From positions 2,480,001 to 2,544,000 of the forward strand of contig NZ_CP035119.1 in assembly GCF_004087835.1 (NCBI RefSeq): 64,000 nt of DNA, read 5' to 3'. The notes under the pieces were generated by a model. The model had not been told where the DNA came from, did not search any database, and saw nothing but the letters and a program-made list of their open reading frames with translations. How positions within the stretch are numbered: position 1 is the first letter of the stretch; every line of letters begins with the position of its first letter. Position numbers and translations under genes: made by a program. The DNA comes from Halorussus pelagicus (GTDB lineage: Archaea; Halobacteriota; Halobacteria; Halobacteriales; Haladaptataceae). Positions 9,171-16,001 of this stretch are shown here, one piece after another.

Positions 9171-9277
9171 ACTAAAAGCGTTCTGATTTTGGCGAGACTA
9201 AAAATTACTCGGACTCGTTTCGGTTCGCGGGCGCGAAATCCTGCGGGCTTATCCCGATAGAACTGCTACGCTCGGAC

Positions 9278-10366
9278 ATGGCCACCGACGACGGCGCGTA
9301 CCAGTACAAACAGGAACACGGCGACGACTTCGGACGGACCTACTTCCGGCGGTTCGACGGGTTAGCCATCTCCTCTATCGGTCTCGGTACGTACCTCGGC
9401 GACCCGACCGACGAGGTGGACGCGCGCTACCGCGACGCCATCGCCACCGCACTCGAACGCGGCGTCAACGTCGTGGACACCGCCAGCAACTATCGGTGCC
9501 AGCGGAGCGAGCGCGCGGTCGGTCGGGCCATCGAGGACGCCGACGTGGACCGCGATTCGGTGTTCGTCTCCACGAAAGGTGGCTTTCTGCCCTTCGACGG
9601 GTCCCGGCCCGAGGACCCTGGCGAGTACGTCAAACGGGAGTTCGTCGATTCCGGACTCGTGGAGCGCGAGGAGTTGGCCCGCGGGAGCCACTGCATCGCG
9701 CCCGAGTTCATCGACGACCAGTTAGACCAGTCGCTCGACAACCTCGGCGTCGAGGAAATCGACCTCTACTACGTCCACAACCCGGAGACGCAACTCCACG
9801 CTCGCTCGCGCGAGGAGGTCTACGACCAACTGGAAGCGACCTTCACGCGCCTCGAAGAGCGCGCCGCGGCGGGCGACATCTCGAAGTACGGCGTGGCGAC
9901 GTGGAACGGTCTCCGGGTGCCCGAGGGAGACGACGAGTATCTCTCGCTGCCCGAAATCGTCTCGCGCGCCCGGAAGGCCGCGAAGGCCGCCGAGAACACG
10001 GCGACTCACCTCCGCGCAATTCAGTTGCCGTTCAACGTCTTCATGGCCGACGCGTTCACCGTCGAGTCCCACGAGGGACCGGAGGGTCCCCAGAGCGCGC
10101 TCTGGTTCGCTCACGAGGCGGGCCTGAACGTCTTCACCAGCGCCAGCATCGCGCAGGGCGATTTGGCCGCCGAGATTCCCGCCGACGTGGGCGAGCGCTT
10201 GGAGGGCGACACCACGGTCCAGCGCGCCATCAACTTCGCCCGGAGCGCGCCCGGCGTCACCTCCTCACTGGTCGGGATGAGTCGCCCGGCACACGTCGAG
10301 GAGAACGTCGAGGCGGGCCGGTTCGAACCCCTCGGGGCGGACGCCTTCGACGCCGTGTTCGAGTAA
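9278..10366 (+). CDS. Aldo/keto reductase family oxidoreductase
   Basis: 362 residues with the aldo/keto reductase barrel pattern: GLGTYLGDP near the N-terminus, NVVDTASNYR (catalytic Asp/Tyr region), a Lys in VFVSTKGGFLPF, and a conserved LGVEEIDLYYVHNPE. The cofactor-binding C-terminal part (VTSSLVGMSRPAHVEENVEA) fits NADPH binding. It would reduce an aldehyde or ketone in the cytoplasm; the substrate is unknown. ATG 9278 lies about 28 nt after TATA-like GGCTTATCC. It is divergent from the copper lipoprotein, sharing a 129-bp intergenic region. Confidence 0.88.
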   Translation: MATDDGAYQYKQEHGDDFGRTYFRRFDGLAISSIGLGTYLGDPTDEVDARYRDAIATALERGVNVVDTASNYRCQRSERAVGRAIEDADVDRDSVFVSTKGGFLPFDGSRPEDPGEYVKREFVDSGLVEREELARGSHCIAPEFIDDQLDQSLDNLGVEEIDLYYVHNPETQLHARSREEVYDQLEATFTRLEERAAAGDISKYGVATWNGLRVPEGDDEYLSLPEIVSRARKAAKAAENTATHLRAIQLPFNVFMADAFTVESHEGPEGPQSALWFAHEAGLNVFTSASIAQGDLAAEIPADVGERLEGDTTVQRAINFARSAPGVTSSLVGMSRPAHVEENVEAGRFEPLGADAFDAVFE

Positions 10367-10391
10367 TCGCGGCCGCGACAGCAGACCCACA

Positions 10392-10589
10392 CTACCCGCC
10401 GGTCGTCCGCCAGCGCGGAGTCGCCCTCGTCTTCCACGCGCGGTCGCAGTCGGGACACCACCGAACGACGCCGCCGTCCTCGGTCTCGGAGTGCGCCGCC
10501 AGACGCTCCCGGCAGATGCGACACGAGAACCTGCCGCGGGGGTCCTTGGCGACTTCGCCGTCCCAGAGACCGCGACGGATTGATTTCAT
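10392..10589 (-). CDS. HVO_0758-type small zinc finger protein
   Basis: 65 residues from the ATG at 10589, beginning MKSIRRGLWDGEVAKDPRGR. Two CxxC knuckles (CRIC and CPDC) about 26 residues apart form a likely single zinc site, and the N-terminal KSxRxGLxDGExxKDxxGR pattern is the hallmark of haloarchaeal HVO_0758-like micro-proteins. Such proteins in Haloferax are linked to biofilm and swarming phenotypes. A longer frame starting at 10688 overlaps the divergent MFS gene start region and is less likely. Confidence 0.75.
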   Translation of the reverse strand: MKSIRRGLWDGEVAKDPRGRFSCRICRERLAAHSETEDGGVVRWCPDCDRAWKTRATPRWRTTGG

Positions 10590-10681
10590 GGCCAGATATC
10601 TACGACCAGAAGAATGAAAAGAGTACGGGCCACTTCGCCGGATTCGGAAGGTTTGACTGTCCCCTCGGAATAGCCTCGTGT

Positions 10682-11908
10682 GTGTCACGTGGTCGGGTCT
10701 TCGCGTCGATGTGCTCGATGGTGTTTCTGGTCAACCTCGGACGGGTGGTGTTCGCGCCGCTGTTGGAACCGCTCTCGACGGCGTTCACGCTCACTGAGTC
10801 CACGGCAGGACTGATAGCCACGCTGGCGTGGTTGGGGAGCGCGACGCCGCGGATTCCGACCGGCTATCTGCTGACTCGCGTCGAGCGCCACAAGGTCGTC
10901 CTCGGAACCGGCGCGGTGCTGACCGGGTCGGCGGCGTTCATCGCCCTTGCGAACTCCGTGGTCATGCTCGGTCTCGGCGCGTTCCTGATGGGCGTGGCCA
11001 GCGGCGCGTACTTCATCGCCGCGAACCCGCTCATCTCGGAACTCTACCCCGAGCGAGTCGGTCGGACGCTCGGGATTCACGGCACCGCAAGTCAACTCGC
11101 CGCGGTCGCCGCGCCGCTGTTCGTCGGCGCGGTCCTGACGGCCGGTCTCTGGCAGGACCTCTTCGGAACCGTGCCGTTCGCCCCGTGGCGGGGCGTCTTC
11201 GTCATCGTCGCGGTCGTCGCGGCGACCGCGACCGGAGTATTCTACCGGACCGCCAAGCGGACCGAGATGCCCGACGCCGGGTCCGAGGACCGTGCGCTCC
11301 TCGCCGCGGCCCGCAGGCAGTGGCCCATCATCGTGAGCGGCGTCGCCATCCTCGGGATGGCCGGGTTCGCGTGGAACGGTCTGTTTAACTTCTACATCAA
11401 GTACGTCACGGCGACGAAGGGAATCGACCCCGGAACCGCCAACACGCTCCTGACGGTCGTGTTCGCGGCGGGCGTCCCGGCGTTCTGGCTCACGGGGCGA
11501 CTCGCCGACCGACTGCCCCACGTTCCGCTGATGCTGTCGATTCTCGGCGGGTTCATCGCCTGCCTGTTCGCGCTGACCGCGGTACAGGGACTCCTCGCGC
11601 TCGCGGTCGTCACGGCGATTCTGGGCTACGTCATCCACAGTCTCTTCCCCGCGCTCGACACCTATCTGCTCGACTCGCTCCCCGACGAGAACCGCGCGAG
11701 CGCCTACTCGCTGTACAGCGGCGCGATGATGATCGTCCAAGCCACCGGGAGCGTCGCCGTCGGGACGCTCGTGGACGCCGGGTTCGCCTACGACACGGTG
11801 TTTCGGACGTTCGGCGGCGTGTTGGTCGGCGTGCTGGCCGTGCTGGTGGTCCTCTGGGCGGCCGACAAGTTGCCGAAGGGCAAGGAGGACCCCTCGGTGG
11901 CTGGCTAA
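10682..11908 (+). CDS. Major facilitator superfamily transporter
   Basis: 408 residues from the GTG at 10682 (MSRGRVFASMCSMVFLVNLGR), chosen because family members begin at this point; an open frame extends back to 10580 but overlaps the divergent zinc finger gene. About 12 hydrophobic segments are visible. The loop after TM2 carries SATPRIPTGYLLTRVERHK, the MFS motif A region. Substrate is unknown. Its stop codon overlaps the converging hypothetical gene by 4 nt. Confidence 0.88.
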   Translation: MSRGRVFASMCSMVFLVNLGRVVFAPLLEPLSTAFTLTESTAGLIATLAWLGSATPRIPTGYLLTRVERHKVVLGTGAVLTGSAAFIALANSVVMLGLGAFLMGVASGAYFIAANPLISELYPERVGRTLGIHGTASQLAAVAAPLFVGAVLTAGLWQDLFGTVPFAPWRGVFVIVAVVAATATGVFYRTAKRTEMPDAGSEDRALLAAARRQWPIIVSGVAILGMAGFAWNGLFNFYIKYVTATKGIDPGTANTLLTVVFAAGVPAFWLTGRLADRLPHVPLMLSILGGFIACLFALTAVQGLLALAVVTAILGYVIHSLFPALDTYLLDSLPDENRASAYSLYSGAMMIVQATGSVAVGTLVDAGFAYDTVFRTFGGVLVGVLAVLVVLWAADKLPKGKEDPSVAG

Positions 11909-12189
11909 GTGTCGTTAGGGGAATCGGGAAGTCGAGAAACGATACGGTTGGCGTCGTCGTCCCACGGTGTCGTCTCCTCGCAGAGGCGCGCGACGTACTC
12001 CTCGGTGGCGTACTCCAACTCGAACGCGAGTTGGCGCATTGCATCGACCTGCTCGGGGGTCACGTCGTGACTCCAATAGACGGTATCTGCTACGGGTTCG
12101 ATAGTTGACGCCGTGTCGTCGAGGAGACAATCCAATGAGTGGGCCACCGTCCGACGAGCAACTTGTTCCCAGTCGTCGGTGTTAGTCAC
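11905..12189 (-). CDS. Conserved-looking hypothetical protein
   Basis: 94 residues, acidic, cytoplasmic, no recognised domain. The GTG at 12189 was preferred over an upstream TTG at 12222 because it has an excellent Shine-Dalgarno GGAGGT with 7-nt spacing. Visible features are two predicted helices (TVAHSLDCLLDD, PEQVDAMRQLAFELEYATEEYVARL) and no cysteine pairs. It converges on the MFS gene with overlapping stops. I do not recognise the family. Confidence 0.65.
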   Translation of the reverse strand: MTNTDDWEQVARRTVAHSLDCLLDDTASTIEPVADTVYWSHDVTPEQVDAMRQLAFELEYATEEYVARLCEETTPWDDDANRIVSRLPDSPNDT

Positions 12190-12352
12190 GGGTCGGACCT
12201 CCTCGGGATGTTTGGTTAGCAATCAATACCCTCGAACGTTGGGAAGGTAGCGCGTACATGATGATGTGGAAGCAGACTGCCCTGAGTGGTAGCGCCGAGT
12301 TTCATCATCGGACCGAGACTGCTCCCATCGTTGGGTTATCCCCTGAGTCAAA

Positions 12353-12407
12353 TATAGTTTACTCATAGTCTGTAAAATACCTACAAAGACAGTATAGTTT
12401 ACTATAC
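12353..12407. promoter_or_regulatory. Repeated operator-like motif before the phiH1-type regulator
   Basis: TATAGTTTACT occurs at 12353-12363 and exactly 40 bp later at 12393-12403. The second copy is part of a perfect palindrome GTATAGT-TT-ACTATAC (12392-12407), 36 nt before the regulator start. It lies in an AT-rich stretch that would also supply the TATA box. The 12190-12443 region holds no other credible gene. Confidence 0.6.
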
Positions 12408-12443
12408 GCCGCAAATATACGACTTTCAGCTAAATCGAGGGGC

Positions 12444-12701
12444 ATGCGTCTCTCCGCCGAGTGGATGTCTATCGCCGACGACCGGATTCTGGAGTTCGTG
12501 AACGAACACGGTCCGGCGACCCCGACCAAGATGTACGAAGACGACCGAGTGCGGTTCTCACGACAGCACATCAATACGCGCTGTCAACGATTAACGGAGT
12601 ACGGCTTACTCGTGAATTTGGGGAACGGGGTCTATTCGATCACCGAAGACGGGAAGCGGTATCTGAACGGCGACTTGGACGCCGCGGAGATAGAAGAGTA
12701 A
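12444..12701 (+). CDS. PhiH1 repressor-like winged-helix regulator
   Basis: 85 residues forming one winged helix-turn-helix: ILEFVNEHGPATPTKM (helix 1-2), SRQHINTRCQRLTEYGLL (recognition helix), then the wing NGVYSITEDGKRYL. This is the haloarchaeal phiH1-type/MarR-like family known as repressors in viruses and chromosomal regulators. It starts at ATG 12444. The repeated palindromic motif 36 nt upstream suggests autoregulation. Local base composition is more AT-rich than the surroundings, consistent with an acquired patch. Confidence 0.85.
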   Translation: MRLSAEWMSIADDRILEFVNEHGPATPTKMYEDDRVRFSRQHINTRCQRLTEYGLLVNLGNGVYSITEDGKRYLNGDLDAAEIEE

Positions 12702-12796
12702 GACGCGAAATCGACAGTCGTTGAACTGGGCGAACAGTGTCGTAGATGACCCTCGCGCGACGTTCGAAGCCGACGAGGCGCGTGGGAAGATTCATT

Positions 12797-12825
12797 CATA
12801 TACGAACCTAAAGCATCCGTATATG
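12797..12825 (+). promoter_or_regulatory. Inverted-repeat operator spanning TATA box and start codon of the RHH gene
   Basis: CATATACG (12797-12804) and CGTATATG (12818-12825) are perfect 8-bp inverted arms separated by 13 bp. The left arm sits where the TATA box of a leaderless gene is expected (20-27 nt before ATG 12823) and the right arm includes the start codon. This is the expected geometry for antitoxin autorepression. Confidence 0.65.
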
Positions 12826-13119
12826 TCCGATGCCGCCACCGGGACTGGCAACGACGGGCCGGAGATGGTCCAAATCAACCTCCGGTTGAGCAAAGCGTTC
12901 CTCGAAGACATCGACACGACGTGGGAGGAACAGGGCTTCAGCTCTCGTAGTGAGTTCCTTCGCTACGCGGCCCGTGACGCGGTGAAGCACCCGAACTTCT
13001 CGCGTGAAGGATGGAAGAAAATTGCGGCGAGCGAACACGAACTGCGGTCGGGTAGCGCGGAGTTGGTCTCACGAGAGGAAGTCGCCGAGATGATGGGCCG
13101 GGACGAGGATGACGAGTGA
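12823..13119 (+). CDS. Ribbon-helix-helix antitoxin-like DNA-binding protein
   Basis: 98 residues from ATG 12823. A clear ribbon-helix-helix domain lies at residues about 14-55 (VQINLRLSKAFLEDI for strand and helix A; SSRSEFLRYAARDAV for helix B). The C-terminal tail (ELVSREEVAEMMGRDE) is acidic and probably the toxin-binding region. In haloarchaea such genes usually precede a RelE/ParE-type toxin that overlaps the antitoxin stop. Here the overlapping frame at 13109 is short and breaks off. The start was chosen because the operator arm overlaps this ATG and the upstream extension lacks conserved character. Confidence 0.8.
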   Translation: MSDAATGTGNDGPEMVQINLRLSKAFLEDIDTTWEEQGFSSRSEFLRYAARDAVKHPNFSREGWKKIAASEHELRSGSAELVSREEVAEMMGRDEDDE

Positions 13120-13267
13120 CGAAGACTGGACGCGGAGACTGACCGAAAATCGAGACGCCGAGAAGCCACCCGCCCGTCGCCGCTTTCGCTCCCTTTTCAA
13201 TCCCTCCTTCCTAAGCCCCACGCGATGGAGTACGGACAGGAGCGAGTCGCCACGCTACACGACCTGA
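13109..13267 (+). pseudogene. Probable truncated toxin remnant after the RHH gene
   Basis: A frame starting with ATG 13109 overlaps the antitoxin stop by 11 nt, as toxin genes usually do. Its first residues MTSDEDWTRRLTENRDAEK resemble the N-terminus of haloarchaeal RelE-like toxins. The similarity stops after about 19 residues and the frame then runs into the next gene and ends at 13267, only 52 residues in all. The rest of the toxin appears deleted. This is a tentative call from pattern memory. Confidence 0.4.
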
Positions 13268-14325
13268 CGGGCCACGTTCCGGATGCGCCGACCGACCGCG
13301 CCGCGGTGGTCGTGCCGATGACCGAGCGCGAGTACGCCGGACTCGCCGCTGAGCGCGTCCTCTCGGAGTTGGAAACGGTCGCGCCCGGCGAGGTGGTCGT
13401 CGCCCTGCGCGCGCCCCCCGAGAAGGTCGCGCCGTTCTTGGACTGGTTGGAGGGGTTCGACCTGCCGCTGTCGGTGGTCTGGTGCAACGGACCGGGCGTA
13501 ACCGACCTGCTGGGCGAGTGCGGCCTGAACGGCGAGGCCGGGAAGGGCCGGGACGTGTGGCTTGCGCTCGGGGTCGCCGCCGCGCGCCGCGAGTACGTCG
13601 CGGTCCACGACGCCGACGCCGAGACCTACGAGGGCGGCGACGTGGCGCGTCTCCTCTATCCGCTCGCGTCCGGCTACGAGTTCTCGAAGGGGTACTACGC
13701 GCGCGTCGAGAACGGGAAGCTCTACGGGCGGCTCTGTCGGTTGTTCTACGCACCGCTCGTGCGCGCGCTCGCCGACGCCCAGCCGGACGCGGCGGTGTTG
13801 AAGTATCTCGATTCGTTCCGGTACGCGCTTGCTGGCGAGTTCGGGGCGACGGCGGACCTCGTGAACTCGCTCCGGGTCGAGCGCCACTGGGGGTTAGAGG
13901 TCGGCACGCTCGGCGAGGCGTTCGCCCACGCCGGGTTCGAGGCCAGCGCGCAGGTAGACCTCGGGCGTTACGAACACGACCATCGCGCCGTCTCGGGACC
14001 GACGGGTCTCTCGGACATGAGCCGTCACGTCGGGGCGGCGCTCCTGCGTGCGGTCGAATCGCACGGCGTGACTCCCGACTACGAGACCCTGCCGGACCGC
14101 TACCGGGCGGTCGCCGAACAGTTCGTCGAGCAGTACGCCGCCGACGCGGGGTTCAACGGACTCGACTACGACCGGAGCGAGGAGCGCGAGCAGGTGGACA
14201 TCTACGCCGAAGCCATCGCTCCGCCAGAGGGCGACCGGCGGCTTCCGGCGTGGCGCGAGGTCGAACTGGCTCCCCGCGAGGTGCTGGACGCCTCCCGGCG
14301 CGACGTGGCGGACCTCCGTGACTGA
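13225..14325 (+). CDS. Family 2/GT81-like glycosyltransferase (glucosyl-3-phosphoglycerate synthase-like)
   Basis: 366 residues. A nucleotide-sugar binding N-terminal half (AAVVVPMTEREY ... GEVVVALRAPPE) leads to the metal-binding acidic motif AVHDADAETYEGG. This is followed by a conserved FSKGYYARVENGKLYGRLCR and an LSEFG-type region with HWGLEVGTLGEAF. The order matches GT81/GpgS-like enzymes that transfer glucose to 3-phosphoglycerate or related acceptors, giving compatible solutes. The actual acceptor is not visible. It is soluble and cytoplasmic. It overlaps the toxin remnant at its 5' end. Confidence 0.75.
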   Translation: MEYGQERVATLHDLTGHVPDAPTDRAAVVVPMTEREYAGLAAERVLSELETVAPGEVVVALRAPPEKVAPFLDWLEGFDLPLSVVWCNGPGVTDLLGECGLNGEAGKGRDVWLALGVAAARREYVAVHDADAETYEGGDVARLLYPLASGYEFSKGYYARVENGKLYGRLCRLFYAPLVRALADAQPDAAVLKYLDSFRYALAGEFGATADLVNSLRVERHWGLEVGTLGEAFAHAGFEASAQVDLGRYEHDHRAVSGPTGLSDMSRHVGAALLRAVESHGVTPDYETLPDRYRAVAEQFVEQYAADAGFNGLDYDRSEEREQVDIYAEAIAPPEGDRRLPAWREVELAPREVLDASRRDVADLRD

Positions 14326-14469
14326 GGGCGAACTCGGGCACCTTTTGAGGCGGGTATTTTCTCAGACCACGCGAGAGCGAATCTCCGCGAACCACGCGAG
14401 AGCGCATTTTCACGGACCACGGAACGCGCCGCGCTTGCGCTCGGCGAGAAGCGGGGAGGTTCGGGGCGC

Positions 14470-14563
14470 GGTGCCGTGCTGTTGCGGTGGGGTGCTGTGC
14501 TGTTGCGGTGGGGTGCTGTGCTGTTGCGGTGGGGTGCTGTGCTGTTGCGGTGGGGTGCTGTGC
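14470..14563. repeat. 21-bp tandem repeat in intergenic DNA
   Basis: Four contiguous units at 14470-14490, 14491-14511, 14512-14532 and 14533-14553, plus a partial fifth. Units 2-4 are identical and unit 1 differs at one base. The core is GTGCTGTTGCGGTGG. The 14326-14787 gap has no credible gene. It also carries ACCACGCGAGAGCG twice (near 14369 and 14391). The repeats read as Cys/Gly-rich or His-Pro-Thr-Ala-rich peptides depending on strand, which argues for non-coding DNA. Confidence 0.85.
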
Positions 14564-14787
14564 GGTCGCAGTCGGTGGCGGTGCGGTTGCAGTCTGAGTG
14601 GCGTCGGCAGTAGCTCGCTTCTCGGGTTTTCGACGGCGTTCGCGGTTGTCGGGCAAATCCTCGACTCCAACCGGCGTGACGACGTACTCCGACCGGGCCA
14701 ACAACACACCCAACTGACGCGACGATTTCGAATCCGTGAGGTGAGAGACCGACGAGTACACAAGTCCCGACTGACTACCCTCGGGCA

Positions 14788-15912
14788 ATGAGCCAACTCG
14801 ACGTTGAGCCGGTCGAACACATCGACGAGAGCGACGTGCCGAAGGGCGTTGACGCCCCCGAGTATGTCCTCTACGGGGGGAAAGGCGGCGTCGGCAAGAC
14901 CACGATGGCGGCGGCGACGGGACTGGCGAGCGCCCGCGACGGCACGCCGACGCTGGTCGTCTCGACCGACCCCGCACACTCGCTGTCGGACACCTTCGAG
15001 ACCGATATCCCGGCCGACCCCGAGCGCATCCGGGAGGACGTGCCCCTCTACGCCGCGGAGATAGACCCCGAGGCCGCGATGGAGGCGGGCGAGACGATGC
15101 TCGGCGGGACCGCGGGCGGCGAGGCGGGCGACGCCGCGACCGACGACGGTTCGGGGGCGGCGGGCGGCGCAGGACCGATGGGCGGCGACGGCGGTCCGCT
15201 CGGCGGACTACTCGGCGGCGACAACCCGATGGACGCGATGCTCGGCGGGCCGATGCCCGGCGCGGACGAGGCCGCCGCGATGCAGAAGTTGTTGGAGTTC
15301 ATGGACGACGAGCGGTTCGAGCGCGTGGTCGTGGACACCGCGCCGACCGGCCACACCCTCCGACTGCTCGAACTCCCGGAGATAATGGACACGATGGTCG
15401 GGCGAATCATGAAGCTCAAGCAGAAGTTTCAGGGGATGATGGAGGGGATGAAGGGGATGTTCGGCGGCGAGGATGCCGACCCCGAGCAGGGGTTAGACGA
15501 CCTCGACGAACTCAGCGAGCGCATCGAGCGCCTGCGGGCGACGCTTCAGGACCCGAGTCAGACCGACTTCCGGGTCGTGATGGTGCCCGAGGAGATGAGC
15601 GTTTTCGAGTCCAAGCGCCTGCTCGGCCAACTCTCGGAGTTCGGCGTCCCCGTCGGCACCGTCGTCGTCAACAAGGTGATGGAGGACCTGACCGACGTGG
15701 CGGGAAGCGCGGCCGGAACTGACACCGATACGTTCGTTTCGCCGAACCTCGACAGCTGTGAGTTCTGTCAGCGGCGCTGGTCGGTCCAGCAGGACGCCCT
15801 CGCGGAGGCCCAAGAGGTCTTCCGCGGCCACGACGTGAAGCGCGTCCCACTGTTGGCCGACGAGGTTCGGGGCGAGACGATGCTCGCGCTCGTGGCCAGT
15901 TGCTTGGAGTGA
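14788..15912 (+). CDS. ArsA/Get3 (TRC40) family ATPase
   Basis: 374 residues. The deviant Walker A is GGKGGVGKTT (about residues 31-40), followed by switch I VVSTDPAHSLSDTF and switch II VVDTAPTGHTLRLL. A CxxC pair (CEFC near residue 330) would bind zinc at the dimer interface as in Get3. The A-loop-like MVPEEMSVFE also fits. Haloarchaeal members may target tail-anchored membrane proteins or act in metal resistance; no ars genes are nearby, so a Get3-like role is favoured. It has an unusual Gly/Ala/Met-rich insert at about residues 105-160. Confidence 0.88.
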   Translation: MSQLDVEPVEHIDESDVPKGVDAPEYVLYGGKGGVGKTTMAAATGLASARDGTPTLVVSTDPAHSLSDTFETDIPADPERIREDVPLYAAEIDPEAAMEAGETMLGGTAGGEAGDAATDDGSGAAGGAGPMGGDGGPLGGLLGGDNPMDAMLGGPMPGADEAAAMQKLLEFMDDERFERVVVDTAPTGHTLRLLELPEIMDTMVGRIMKLKQKFQGMMEGMKGMFGGEDADPEQGLDDLDELSERIERLRATLQDPSQTDFRVVMVPEEMSVFESKRLLGQLSEFGVPVGTVVVNKVMEDLTDVAGSAAGTDTDTFVSPNLDSCEFCQRRWSVQQDALAEAQEVFRGHDVKRVPLLADEVRGETMLALVASCLE

Positions 15913-16001
15913 GGTCGGTGACGCCGCGGGGTCCCCGACGGCTTCGACCGCCCTAGTCATTTTGAAAGTTTTTGTATGTAGAGACGAAACCTCGATGCGA
16001 G

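Noticed and set aside
7295-9175. 626-residue open frame opposite the copper lipoprotein
   Set aside because: It mirrors a repetitive GC-rich coding sequence; the minus-strand frame has a Tat signal, lipobox and cupredoxin motifs, whereas the plus frame is low-complexity Arg/Leu/Val.
12223-12414. 63-residue frame upstream of the phiH1-like regulator
   Set aside because: It spans the AT-rich operator region and lacks coding character.
14470-14563. Possible CRISPR array
   Set aside because: Units are contiguous 21-bp copies without spacers, and no cas genes are present.
14410-14979. Protein with TATAQHP-type repeats on the minus strand
   Set aside because: The repeats are simply the 21-bp tandem DNA repeat read in frame; the frame also runs through the start of the Get3-like gene.
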